DNA of 64,000 bases from Diaphorobacter sp. HDW4B. Its GTDB lineage: Bacteria > Pseudomonadota > Gammaproteobacteria > Burkholderiales > Burkholderiaceae_C. The position numbers were made by a program, and so were the translations under genes. Positions 1 through 7,297 of this stretch are shown here, one piece after another. Numbering within the stretch: the first letter of the stretch is position 1; each line of letters begins with the position of its first letter. The DNA lies in the NCBI RefSeq assembly GCF_011305535.1, contig NZ_CP049906.1, forward strand, positions 558,001 to 622,000. The letters are read 5' to 3'. The notes beneath the pieces are model-generated. The model searched no databases, was not told the origin of the DNA, and saw nothing but the letters and a program-made list of their open reading frames with translations.

Positions 1-767
1 CTGGGGCATACGAGATCGCCGTTCTCAAGGAGGCGGAAGGTCGAGGTGGCTCGCGCTGGATCCATGAGCAGGCCCGCGCAGGATCAATGCTCACGATCCG
101 TGGCCCGCGCAATCACTTCCAGTTCGACGAGAAGGTCCGCCGCGTCGTTCTTGTCGCAGGGGGCATCGGCATCACGCCCATTCAAGCCATGGCGCGCAGG
201 GCCAAGGCGCTTGGCATCGACTACGTCATTCACTACAGCGGCCGTTCGCGCGCGGACATGGCTTGCTTGAGCGAGCTCGATGCGCTGCATGGCCCCCGTC
301 TGGTGGTCCACGCGTCCGACGAAGGCTCTCGTGCCGACTACCGGTCACTGTTTGCGTCATACGTACCCGGCACACAAATCTATGCCTGTGGCCCGGCGCG
401 CATGCTTGAAGCGCTGGAGCAAGCCACCACGCACTGGCCTGCCGACAGCCTCAGAAGCGAACACTTCCACGTGCAGGCTGCGGTCGATTCCAGCTTGAAC
501 CAAGCTTTCGAACTGCACTTGAAGGACTCGGGGTTGGTGCTGCACGTCGCGGCGGATCAGACCGCATTGCAGGCACTGCGTGAGGCCAATATCGATGTGC
601 CCAGCGATTGCTGCGAAGGACTGTGCGGATCTTGCGAAGTCCAGGTGCTGGAGGGCGAGGTGGAGCACCGCGACGTGGTGCTGACCCGCAGCGAACGCGA
701 GGCCAACACCAAGATGATGACCTGCTGCTCGCGCGCTGCAGGAGCCCGACTGGTCATCCATCGCTAG
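1..767 (+). CDS. PDR/VanB-family oxidoreductase (reductase component), 5' truncated
   Basis: The reading frame is open from the left edge (frame of base 3) to the stop at 767, so the N-terminus with the FMN-binding half lies outside the window; an internal ATG at 87 is not the start. What remains shows the NAD-binding segment (VLVAGGIGITP) and a C-terminal plant-type 2Fe-2S ferredoxin domain with the C-x4-C-x2-C pattern in CCEGLCGSC and a last cysteine in MMTCCSR. This order (flavin, NAD, ferredoxin) is that of phthalate dioxygenase reductase and VanB. These pass electrons from NAD(P)H to a Rieske oxygenase, whose large subunit would be expected upstream. It is followed by a Bug receptor and an FAD monooxygenase on the same strand, which fits an aromatic-acid cluster. 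The substrate cannot be told. Confidence 0.88.
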   Translation, partial: GAYEIAVLKEAEGRGGSRWIHEQARAGSMLTIRGPRNHFQFDEKVRRVVLVAGGIGITPIQAMARRAKALGIDYVIHYSGRSRADMACLSELDALHGPRLVVHASDEGSRADYRSLFASYVPGTQIYACGPARMLEALEQATTHWPADSLRSEHFHVQAAVDSSLNQAFELHLKDSGLVLHVAADQTALQALREANIDVPSDCCEGLCGSCEVQVLEGEVEHRDVVLTRSEREANTKMMTCCSRAAGARLVIHR

Positions 768-825
768 CGCACGTCAAGTCCTACCCGTTTGAATGAAAGA
801 CAACACAACAAAGAAGGAGACAAAC

Positions 826-1806
826 ATGACGATGAATCGACGCCAGTTTGCGGCCTCGGCTGCCGCCTTGTGCACGCTGCCCCATTCGCGTGGCGGTTTT
901 GCGGGGGCCTATCCGGATCGCAGCATTCGCATGATCGTGCCCTACCCACCCGGCGGCGGCTCGGATGCCTTTGCCCGCGCAGTCGCACCCGTGATGAGCG
1001 ATGTGCTGGGTCAACAGGTCTACATCGACAACCGCCCGGGCGCTTCCAGCATCATTGGCGCCACCGCTGTGGCGCATGCTGCGGCCGACGGATACACGTT
1101 CCTGCTCGGCGACATGAGCACCTACTCCACCAATCGCACCCTGTTCAAGAAGATCAGCTACGACTCGTTCACCGATCTCACGCCCATCACGCTGACGGCA
1201 CGGTTCGGCTTGATTCTGGTGGTTCATCCCTCCGTGGCCGCAACCACATTGCGCGAGTTCATCGCGCTTGCCAAGGCCAGACCGGAACCCCTCAGCTATG
1301 GCAGTCCGGGCGTAGGCAGTCCACACCATCTGGCCATGGAATTGCTCAGCAAACGCGCGGGCATCCAGCTCAATCATGTTCCCTACAAGGGCGACGGTCC
1401 GGCCATGCAGGATTTGCTGGGCGGGCAGATCCCTGTGCTGATCTCCTCGCTGGCGTCGGCCAGCCAGCACATGAAGACCGACAAGGTCCGTGCAATCGCA
1501 TCGACGGGCGCGGCGCGACTGCAACAGGCACCTCAAGTGCCCACCATTGCCGAGTCCGGCATCGCTGGCTTTGATGCATGGGCTTGGCAGGGATTCGCGG
1601 CTCCTGCAGGAACTCCGCCACCAATCATTCACACGTTGAATCAGGCCTTCGCCAAGGCTGCCACCAATGCCTCGGTGCGCCAACGGCTGGCGGATCTGGG
1701 AGGTGAGCTGACGCCCAGTTCTGCGGAAGCGATGCACAAGCACATGCGCAGTGAAGCGGATGTCTGGGCTCCGATCATCCGCGAAGCGGGCATCAGCCTT
1801 GTCTGA
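826..1806 (+). CDS. Bug-family tripartite tricarboxylate (TTT) solute receptor
   Basis: Periplasmic substrate-binding protein of about 326 residues. The start at 826 is chosen because AAGGAGA sits at 813-819, 6 bases upstream; an earlier in-frame ATG at 793 has no such site. The N-terminus is MTMNRRQFAASAAALC, a twin-arginine-like signal. The mature part begins AYPDRSIRMIVPYPPGGGSD, the family hallmark (YP-x4-I-x2-IVP-x-PPGG), and later has HVPYKGDGPAMQDLLGGQI, also typical. Bug receptors usually feed TctA/TctB membrane proteins, but none are present nearby. Its place between a PDR reductase and an FAD monooxygenase suggests an aromatic carboxylate or its breakdown product as ligand (inference). 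Confidence 0.92.
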   Translation: MTMNRRQFAASAAALCTLPHSRGGFAGAYPDRSIRMIVPYPPGGGSDAFARAVAPVMSDVLGQQVYIDNRPGASSIIGATAVAHAAADGYTFLLGDMSTYSTNRTLFKKISYDSFTDLTPITLTARFGLILVVHPSVAATTLREFIALAKARPEPLSYGSPGVGSPHHLAMELLSKRAGIQLNHVPYKGDGPAMQDLLGGQIPVLISSLASASQHMKTDKVRAIASTGAARLQQAPQVPTIAESGIAGFDAWAWQGFAAPAGTPPPIIHTLNQAFAKAATNASVRQRLADLGGELTPSSAEAMHKHMRSEADVWAPIIREAGISLV

Positions 1807-1945
1807 CTTTTCAGTTGGCTCGGTCCGTCCATTCATTGAACGAGTTGCCCGCAGCTCGATTTTTCCTTGAGCTACACGAACCCAACGCAAGCAATGCACG
1901 TCATGTACGCAATGCGGCAGCGTTCCCAAAAGAGGTGTCATCGCC

Positions 1946-3658
1946 ATGCATCAACCCAACCTGCAACCCAACCCCTCCAGCTACCACGACTACCGGGTCT
2001 TTCCCTTTGTCCGCCCCGAGGAGATGACGGCGTCTTCGAGCACCATCCATCCCGTGGCGGTGATCGGAGCCGGTCCGATCGGATTGGTGCTCGCCATCCT
2101 GCTGGCCAAACAAGGCGTGCCCGTCACGTTGATCGAATCCGAGGCCCAAGTGTGCGGAGGAAGCCGAGCACTGGCGCTGTCCAGGCGCTCCATGGAAATC
2201 ATGGAGCAAGCAGGCGTTGCGCCCGCCTTCCTCGACAAGGCCATTGTCTGGAACGAGGGTTTCAGCTTCTATCGTGGACACATCGTCCACCACCTCGATC
2301 TGCCTTTCAGCGTGGATGACAAGTTCGCGCCAATGACCAACTTGCCCCAGTGCAACATGGAGGACATTCTGGTCGAGCAGGCGAGGGGACTCGGTGTGGA
2401 CCTGCGATTTCAGACGAGGCTCAATGGACTCAGCCAAAGCGCCGACTTTGTCAACCTCACGCTGGACACCCCGGAGGGCGAGTACGCGTTGCGAGCGCAA
2501 TGGGTGGTGGGTTGCGACGGCGCCCGCTCAGCCGTCCGCAAACTGCAAGGACTGCGTTTTGAAGGACAGTCTTTCGAGAGCCGGTTTGTGATTGCCGATT
2601 TCAGGATAGACATCGACGTGCCACCGGGGCGTCGGTGCTATTTCGATCCTCCTTGGCTGCCGGGCCACTCGGCATTGCTGCACAAAGCACCGTTTGGAGT
2701 GTGGCGACTGGATTACCAAGTGCCTGACGAGGTGAGCGATGAACAGGCGCTCGATCCGGGCCGCATCCACCAACACATTCAGGCGCATCTGGACTACATC
2801 GGCATCGACCAGCCATGGCAGATCGAATGGACGACGCTCTACAAACCCAACACGCTGACGCTTGCCAGCTACCGCCACGACCGAGTGCTTTTCTGTGGTG
2901 ATGCAGCGCACTTGCTTCCTGTATTTGGCGTGCGCGGAATGAACACCGGCGTGCAGGACTCCATCAATCTGGCATGGAAGCTGGCTTCCGTCGTGAACGG
3001 GCAGGCATCTGCCGGCATTCTTGACAGCTATAGTTCCGAGCGCGTCGCCGATGCCCGCCAGATCTGCCAGGATGCGGGCCGCAGCACGCGCATGATGGCA
3101 CCGCCCTCGCGCGGCTACAGCATCCTGCAACGTGCAGTGCTTGATCTGGCCATTCAGCAGGAATTTCCGCGCGGCCTGTTGCACTGGCGCACGTCGCGAC
3201 CCATGGACTACGCCAGCAGCGCACTTACCTTCCGCGACTCGACAGAGGATCAATTCATCAGTGGCCCCGGGCCCGGAGCGCCACCGCGCAATGTGAAACT
3301 GGGCGAGCAGCAGTTTTTGCTGGATTCGTTTGCCTATGGATTTCAAGTTCTCGTCTTCGGCAGCGATGAGCAGGTTTTGCAGCAGACGCAACGCGACGTG
3401 GCCGACCTGCGCCAACGCGGAATCGCCATCCAACTCGTGCAGATCGACAGAGATCCAAAGCATGCGCAATTCGCGGACATTGCTCTGGCAGACCCCGAAT
3501 CGCACGCCATCACGTTGTGGGACGCTCGCGATGGAGCCGTCTACGTGCTGCGTCCCGACCAGCATGTCTGCACGCGTTGGAAAACAAGCAGCACCACCCG
3601 CGTGAAATCAATGGTTGATGCCATGCTGAACACACCATCCAACAAGGCCAACCCATGA
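1946..3658 (+). CDS. FAD-dependent aromatic monooxygenase (PheA/TfdB/MhpA type)
   Basis: 570-residue flavoprotein hydroxylase. The GxGxxG dinucleotide fold is in VAVIGAGPIGLVLAILLA, the DG motif in WVVGCDGARSAVRK, and the second FAD motif in VLFCGDAAHLLPVFGVRGMN. The C-terminal third resembles the thioredoxin-like domain of phenol hydroxylase and MhpA. These enzymes hydroxylate phenolic or hydroxyaromatic acids using NAD(P)H and O2. The start at 1946 keeps the N-terminal HDYRVFPFVRPEE segment, a stretch common before the FAD fold in this subfamily; an alternative ATG lies at 2024. The stop overlaps the next gene by ATGA at 3655-3658, so the two are translationally coupled. The exact substrate is unknown; 3-hydroxybenzoate-like acids are a guess from context. 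Confidence 0.87.
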   Translation: MHQPNLQPNPSSYHDYRVFPFVRPEEMTASSSTIHPVAVIGAGPIGLVLAILLAKQGVPVTLIESEAQVCGGSRALALSRRSMEIMEQAGVAPAFLDKAIVWNEGFSFYRGHIVHHLDLPFSVDDKFAPMTNLPQCNMEDILVEQARGLGVDLRFQTRLNGLSQSADFVNLTLDTPEGEYALRAQWVVGCDGARSAVRKLQGLRFEGQSFESRFVIADFRIDIDVPPGRRCYFDPPWLPGHSALLHKAPFGVWRLDYQVPDEVSDEQALDPGRIHQHIQAHLDYIGIDQPWQIEWTTLYKPNTLTLASYRHDRVLFCGDAAHLLPVFGVRGMNTGVQDSINLAWKLASVVNGQASAGILDSYSSERVADARQICQDAGRSTRMMAPPSRGYSILQRAVLDLAIQQEFPRGLLHWRTSRPMDYASSALTFRDSTEDQFISGPGPGAPPRNVKLGEQQFLLDSFAYGFQVLVFGSDEQVLQQTQRDVADLRQRGIAIQLVQIDRDPKHAQFADIALADPESHAITLWDARDGAVYVLRPDQHVCTRWKTSSTTRVKSMVDAMLNTPSNKANP

Positions 3659-3882
3659 CCAAGACACTCCCTTTTGCCGAGCTGGAACGCATCTACGATG
3701 AACTCGCACAAGCCATCGACCAATGCGGTGTGGAAAACGAAAGCCTGTTTCTGAGCAAGCTCGTCCTGTGCCTTGCACACGAGCATGACAACGGCGCGCG
3801 TGTTTCCGAGCTGATTGCGCAGTGCTTGAACTCCGGTGCGGATTTGCCCGCGGATTCGAACGCTCCGAGCAGGCTGATTTGA
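3655..3882 (+). CDS. DUF2783-type small protein
   Basis: 75-residue acidic, mostly helical protein starting within the stop codon of the FAD monooxygenase (ATGA overlap). The pattern ELERIYDELAQAID...LFLSKLVLCLAHE matches the short DUF2783 family, which is commonly found directly after flavin hydroxylases of this type. No enzymatic motif is visible. Strict coupling suggests a partner or accessory protein of the hydroxylase (inference from gene order). It is the last gene of this rightward cluster; about 200 bases without a recognisable gene follow. Confidence 0.72.
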   Translation: MTKTLPFAELERIYDELAQAIDQCGVENESLFLSKLVLCLAHEHDNGARVSELIAQCLNSGADLPADSNAPSRLI

Positions 3883-4091
3883 GAGATTGACCGAGTCCTG
3901 TTCAGGAAACGGCGCTGAACGCATATCCGTGCGTACCCATTCCTGAATCGGAACAGTCAGGAGAGGCCAAGCGGATAGAGCCGCTGGGAGCTCTTTGCCA
4001 TGCACGCAGCTGCGTCACTGAATGTTCACATCTCTGGTTCCGGCCAGCATCTGCCTGGACAGGCAAAGGGTCTACCGCTGGGAGTTTTTTC

Positions 4092-4517
4092 CTACGTGCT
4101 CCACGGATTGACGAGTTGGACACCCGTCTTTGCATAACCGGTCACATCGCGAGAGACAATCGTCAATCCATGATGCAACGCTGTTGCCGCAATGATGAGA
4201 TCTGGTTGGGGAAAGGTATGACCGAGCTTCCGTCCCTCTTCCACCATCAGTCGCCACTTGAACATGACATCCTCTGTTACCGGCAAGACGCGGTTATCGA
4301 ACATCGGGCGAAGCTGCAAATTCATCCATTGCGTGAGTGCGGAACGTTTGTGAATATCCGCAACCAATTCAATACCAAACCGAATCTCCGCAAAAGTCAC
4401 AGCACTTACATATAAGCTCTCAAGAGGCTGCATGCTGACGAACGCCACAACGCTCTGTTCTGGCCTTGGTTTGCGTAATTCGGAAAGGATATTGGTGTCC
4501 AGCAACCAGCCCTTCAT
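4092..4517 (-). CDS. vapC: VapC-like PIN-domain toxin
   Basis: 141-residue PIN-domain ribonuclease, the toxin of a type II toxin-antitoxin pair. The acidic metal-binding residues are visible: Asp7 in LLDTNILSELRKP, Glu in VTFAEIRFGIEL, Asp in PQPDLIIAATAL and Asp in IVSRDVTGY; the protein ends in the usual VNPW. Family members cleave RNA, often initiator tRNA or rRNA. Its start overlaps the antitoxin stop by 4 bases (4514-4517), the usual arrangement. It sits next to a KfrA-like gene and a tyrosine recombinase, so the block looks accessory. Confidence 0.93.
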   Translation of the reverse strand: MKGWLLDTNILSELRKPRPEQSVVAFVSMQPLESLYVSAVTFAEIRFGIELVADIHKRSALTQWMNLQLRPMFDNRVLPVTEDVMFKWRLMVEEGRKLGHTFPQPDLIIAATALHHGLTIVSRDVTGYAKTGVQLVNPWST

Positions 4518-4825
4518 AGCTGCACATCCCGGACTGGCATGGCGTCCGGATGGTGAACAGTCAGTTCAATGTCCTGATGTGGAGAGGCTTGCATCACAGA
4601 CACGAGGCCCTGCCCGGTCAGTTCGCCACGCATGCGCCGGTACTCATCGGCTGAAACAACCACTACTTCGTCACGCCCGTGCACAGTCACATGTTGCGGA
4701 CCTTCACTATGTACGCGCCTGACCAACTCACTGAATCGTGCCTTGGCGTCCTGCAGCACCCAATGCCCCGGAGGTGGGGCCGGGCGTTTGGGGGGCGCTT
4801 TGTAACGGAGTGAAATTCTAGTCAT
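4514..4825 (-). CDS. Phd/YefM-type antitoxin
   Basis: About 103 residues. The core HWVLQDAKARFSELVRRV...VTVHGRDEVVVVSADEYRRM is that of Phd/YefM antitoxins: a dimerising DNA-binding N-terminal half and a C-terminal half that wraps the toxin. The start is placed at 4825 (MTRISLRY); the frame is open to an ATG at 4867, but that ATG lies inside the repeated ATGCAT element proposed as the operator, which argues for the shorter form. The proline-rich linker APPKRPAPPPGH before the core is unusual for the family. It is co-transcribed with vapC and is expected to repress its own promoter. Confidence 0.85.
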   Translation of the reverse strand: MTRISLRYKAPPKRPAPPPGHWVLQDAKARFSELVRRVHSEGPQHVTVHGRDEVVVVSADEYRRMRGELTGQGLVSVMQASPHQDIELTVHHPDAMPVRDVQL

Positions 4826-4860
4826 ATCGACCAGATTATCACGCATTCGTTGACGGTGCA

Positions 4861-4878
4861 AATGCATCTCAATGCATC
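4861..4878 (-). promoter_or_regulatory. Direct repeat of AATGCATC, candidate antitoxin operator
   Basis: AATGCATC occurs twice with starts 10 bases apart (4861 and 4871), and each copy contains the palindrome ATGCAT. One helical turn of spacing and a position 36-53 bases upstream of the antitoxin start fit an autoregulatory operator. Assignment is by position and symmetry only. Confidence 0.45.
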
Positions 4879-4932
4879 ATGGCTCTGTCATCCGTAGACC
4901 ACGCCTTCCGCTTCGCGGCTTGATTTCTGCGG

Positions 4933-5919
4933 TCATCGTTTCAACCGGGTCTTCCGTGGAATGGCGGGCGCTTTGGCTCTCAACTTGAGTGCGCGCAAGG
5001 GAGCCTCGCCAACTTGCGTTGGAGACACTTCTGCTTGAAGCTTCTGCAGCAAATCCTTGGCCTTCAGCAGATCCTTCACGAGCGCTGCTTTTTCTTCTTG
5101 TGTTGACAGCAGCTTGTCGTCGAGCGCCTTCGCCCGTTCCTCGGACTCGAGCAATTGCTTGGCGGCTTGCTTTTGCTGCGCTTCGAGTTGGGCCTCGGTC
5201 CATTTGGTGGTTTGGCGTGCGCGGTCGATTTCTGAAAGCAAGCGGCGTTCTTGGGCCGTTGCGCGTTCTTCGATGCGCTCGCGTTCCTTGCGGTGTTCCT
5301 CGTCCTTGACTTGAGTGAACTGCCGCATGGCGTCCATGGCGATGCGCTGCTTGGAGAGATCCGAGCGCAGCAGTTCTGCTTCTTCGGTCTTGGCCTGCAG
5401 CATGTGCTTGAGTTCTTCCAGTTGACGGCCCAGTTGCAGAATCTGCTGGTCCTTGGCGAACATGGCGGCTTCGAGCGCTGAGGCGCGTTCTGCAAAACGC
5501 TGCTTTTCCGCTTCGAACTGCTCGCGCTCGGCCTGGAGCTCGGTGGCTTGTTGCATCAGTTCCAGCTTCTGGCCAGCGATGGCAGTCTGCGCACGATCGC
5601 CAGCCAACTGCTCTGCTCTTGCCCACAGTGTCTTGGCTGCGCGAAGAACCTGTGGCGGCAGTTGGTCTGGGGAGCCTTCAAACGCTTGTTCTGCACCGCT
5701 GGAGCCCGCGCCACCAATGGGATTCAGGCGTTTTCCGAGGGTCGCGTACCAACTGTCCAGCATGGGACCGACCGTGTTGGGCGAACCACGTCCCAACTGC
5801 AGCCGGATGCGCTCGATCGTGGGCCGCTCACCGCGCTCCAGCACGGCATCAGCGGCGGCGCAAACGTCCTCCAGTTGCACTCCGCGAGCGCCTCTCACAC
5901 TGTTCATTTGCAATTCCAT
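4933..5919 (-). CDS. KfrA-like DNA-binding coiled-coil protein
   Basis: 328 residues. The N-terminal approximately 60 residues (VQLEDVCAAADAVLERGERPTIERIR, then GRGSPNTVGPMLDSWYATLG) match the helix-turn-helix of plasmid KfrA proteins. The rest, from about residue 95 to 300, is an almost unbroken Glu/Lys/Gln/Ala-rich coiled coil ending in a basic tail (RAKAPAIPRKTRLKR). KfrA proteins bind operator DNA at their own promoter and contribute to plasmid segregation; chromosomal copies occur in genomic islands. It is divergent from a tyrosine recombinase, with a 93-base AT-rich gap holding inverted and direct repeats. Likely a regulator or DNA organiser of that element. Confidence 0.82.
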   Translation of the reverse strand: MELQMNSVRGARGVQLEDVCAAADAVLERGERPTIERIRLQLGRGSPNTVGPMLDSWYATLGKRLNPIGGAGSSGAEQAFEGSPDQLPPQVLRAAKTLWARAEQLAGDRAQTAIAGQKLELMQQATELQAEREQFEAEKQRFAERASALEAAMFAKDQQILQLGRQLEELKHMLQAKTEEAELLRSDLSKQRIAMDAMRQFTQVKDEEHRKERERIEERATAQERRLLSEIDRARQTTKWTEAQLEAQQKQAAKQLLESEERAKALDDKLLSTQEEKAALVKDLLKAKDLLQKLQAEVSPTQVGEAPLRALKLRAKAPAIPRKTRLKR

Positions 5920-5941
5920 GGTGGACCTCTTAAATTACCAA

Positions 5942-5960
5942 CGATAATTGAATCTTATCG
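5942..5960. promoter_or_regulatory. Inverted repeat CGATAA-N7-TTATCG, candidate KfrA-like operator
   Basis: Perfect 6-base arms with a 7-base spacer, 23 bases upstream of the KfrA-like start. KfrA is known to autorepress through its promoter, so this is the most likely binding site. No experimental support in hand. Confidence 0.45.
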
Positions 5961-5973
5961 AAAATATCTACTG

Positions 5974-6008
5974 CGTAATATTGTACACAATACGTTGTAC
6001 GTAATATT
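5974..6008. repeat. Direct repeats in the kfrA/integrase divergent promoter
   Basis: CGTAATATT occurs at 5974-5982 and 6000-6008 (26-base interval), and TTGTAC at 5981-5986 and 5995-6000. The segment is markedly AT-rich against its GC-rich surroundings and lies just before the recombinase ATG at 6013. It probably carries promoter and operator sites for the divergent pair. Confidence 0.4.
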
Positions 6009-6012
6009 TATT

Positions 6013-7092
6013 ATGTTTGGATCGAATTTAACGCCGAGTGTGGTCGATGGCAAGCGTTTTCCTTTGCTTGATCCCCTGAAGCTTTCCGAAATCGCGTCGC
6101 AAGCCGTCGAGGAGCTGCTTCGCGAGGGGGAATCGGCCAATACCTTGGCCAGTTACCGCAGTGCGCTGCGGTATTGGGCGGCCTGGTACCAATTGCGATT
6201 CGGGCAGGCCATTGCCCTGCCCTTGCCGCCAAGCACGGTGATGCAGTTCATCGTCGACCACGCCCAGCGCACGACGACCTCGGGGCTTCAGCACGAGTTG
6301 CCGGATGTCATCGATGAGATGCTGGTGAAGATGAAGTTCAAGGGAAAGCTGGGCGCGATGACGCTCAGCACCTTGACGCACCGCGTGTCGGTTCTCTCCA
6401 AGGCCCATCAGCTGCGGCAACTAGAGAACCCTTGTCAGGACGCCAAAGTGCGTGAATTGCTCTCGCGCACGCGACGGGCGTACGGCAAGCGTGGCGATCT
6501 GCCGCAGAAAAAAGATGCGCTCACGCGCGAGCCGCTGATGGCCATGCTGGAGACCTGTGATTCCAGTCTGAAAGGGTTGCGCGACCGTGCCCTGCTCCTC
6601 TTTGCGTTTGCGACGGGTGGACGCCGCCGCTCGGAAGTCACGGGAGCGGAGATGAAGCATCTGCGGCGTGTCGGCAGTGATGCGTTCGTGTACACGCTTG
6701 CGTTTTCCAAGACCAACCAGTTCGCTGCGGATCGTCCGGAGAACCAGAAGCCCATCGAAGGAAAAGCCGCCGAGGCACTCAAGGCATGGCTTGCGGCAGC
6801 GGACATCGTCGATGGCAGCATTTTCAGGCGCGTGCTCAAGAGCGGCACCTTGGGAGGGCCGCTCTCTCCCTCCGCTGTGCGCGACATTGTCAAGTACCGG
6901 GCGGAGCTGGCGGGGTTGCCTGATACCTATTCAGCGCACTCGCTGCGCAGCGGCTTTGTGACGGAAGCGGCGGCGCAGAACGTGCCATTGGCCGACACCA
7001 TGGCGATGACCGGCCATCGCAGCGTGAGCAGCGTGCTTGGGTACTTCCGGCCGTCGGGAATGAGCAAGGCTGCCAAGCTGCTGGATGATTGA
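6013..7092 (+). CDS. Tyrosine-type site-specific recombinase/integrase
   Basis: 359 residues. The frame stays open far upstream, but the ATG at 6013 (MFGSNLTPSVVDG) is the sensible start because it lies at the end of the divergent promoter gap. Residues about 30-130 form a SAM-like core-binding domain (SANTLASYRSALRYWAAWY). The catalytic domain has the first Arg in FATGGRRRSEVTGAEM, His-x-x-Arg in YSAHSLRSGFV, the second His in MTGHRSVSSVLGYFRPS and the Tyr nucleophile in GYF. All key residues are present, so it should be active. No adjacent tRNA or att duplication was found, so it may act as a resolvase or invertase rather than a classical island integrase. Confidence 0.9.
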   Translation: MFGSNLTPSVVDGKRFPLLDPLKLSEIASQAVEELLREGESANTLASYRSALRYWAAWYQLRFGQAIALPLPPSTVMQFIVDHAQRTTTSGLQHELPDVIDEMLVKMKFKGKLGAMTLSTLTHRVSVLSKAHQLRQLENPCQDAKVRELLSRTRRAYGKRGDLPQKKDALTREPLMAMLETCDSSLKGLRDRALLLFAFATGGRRRSEVTGAEMKHLRRVGSDAFVYTLAFSKTNQFAADRPENQKPIEGKAAEALKAWLAAADIVDGSIFRRVLKSGTLGGPLSPSAVRDIVKYRAELAGLPDTYSAHSLRSGFVTEAAAQNVPLADTMAMTGHRSVSSVLGYFRPSGMSKAAKLLDD

Positions 7093-7297
7093 GTTGAGCC
7101 GGACGCGATAAGGCGGACGATCCGTCCCAATCGACGTGCGTGCGAATATGCAAGAATCTTTGAAGCACATGCCCGCTTTGGGCTTCCACACTCTGGTGTC
7201 GTCGGTGATCGCACCCTGTTCGCTTCGGTGAACACGGTCGGTTTGCGGCGCAGGCCCTTGCCGGGCCCCAGCGTGCAGGCCTCCTCTCAGGGACCAG

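Noticed and set aside
781-1947. Leftward 388-residue open frame opposite the first Bug gene
   Set aside because: Antisense shadow with no recognisable domain; the + strand Bug gene has signal peptide, family motifs and a ribosome-binding site.
3883-4091. Repeated CCGCTGGGAG words after the DUF2783 gene
   Set aside because: Only about 10 bases recur, without symmetry or an associated gene; not enough to call an element.
5548-6012. N-terminal extension of the recombinase
   Set aside because: It is antisense to the KfrA-like gene and crosses the divergent promoter.
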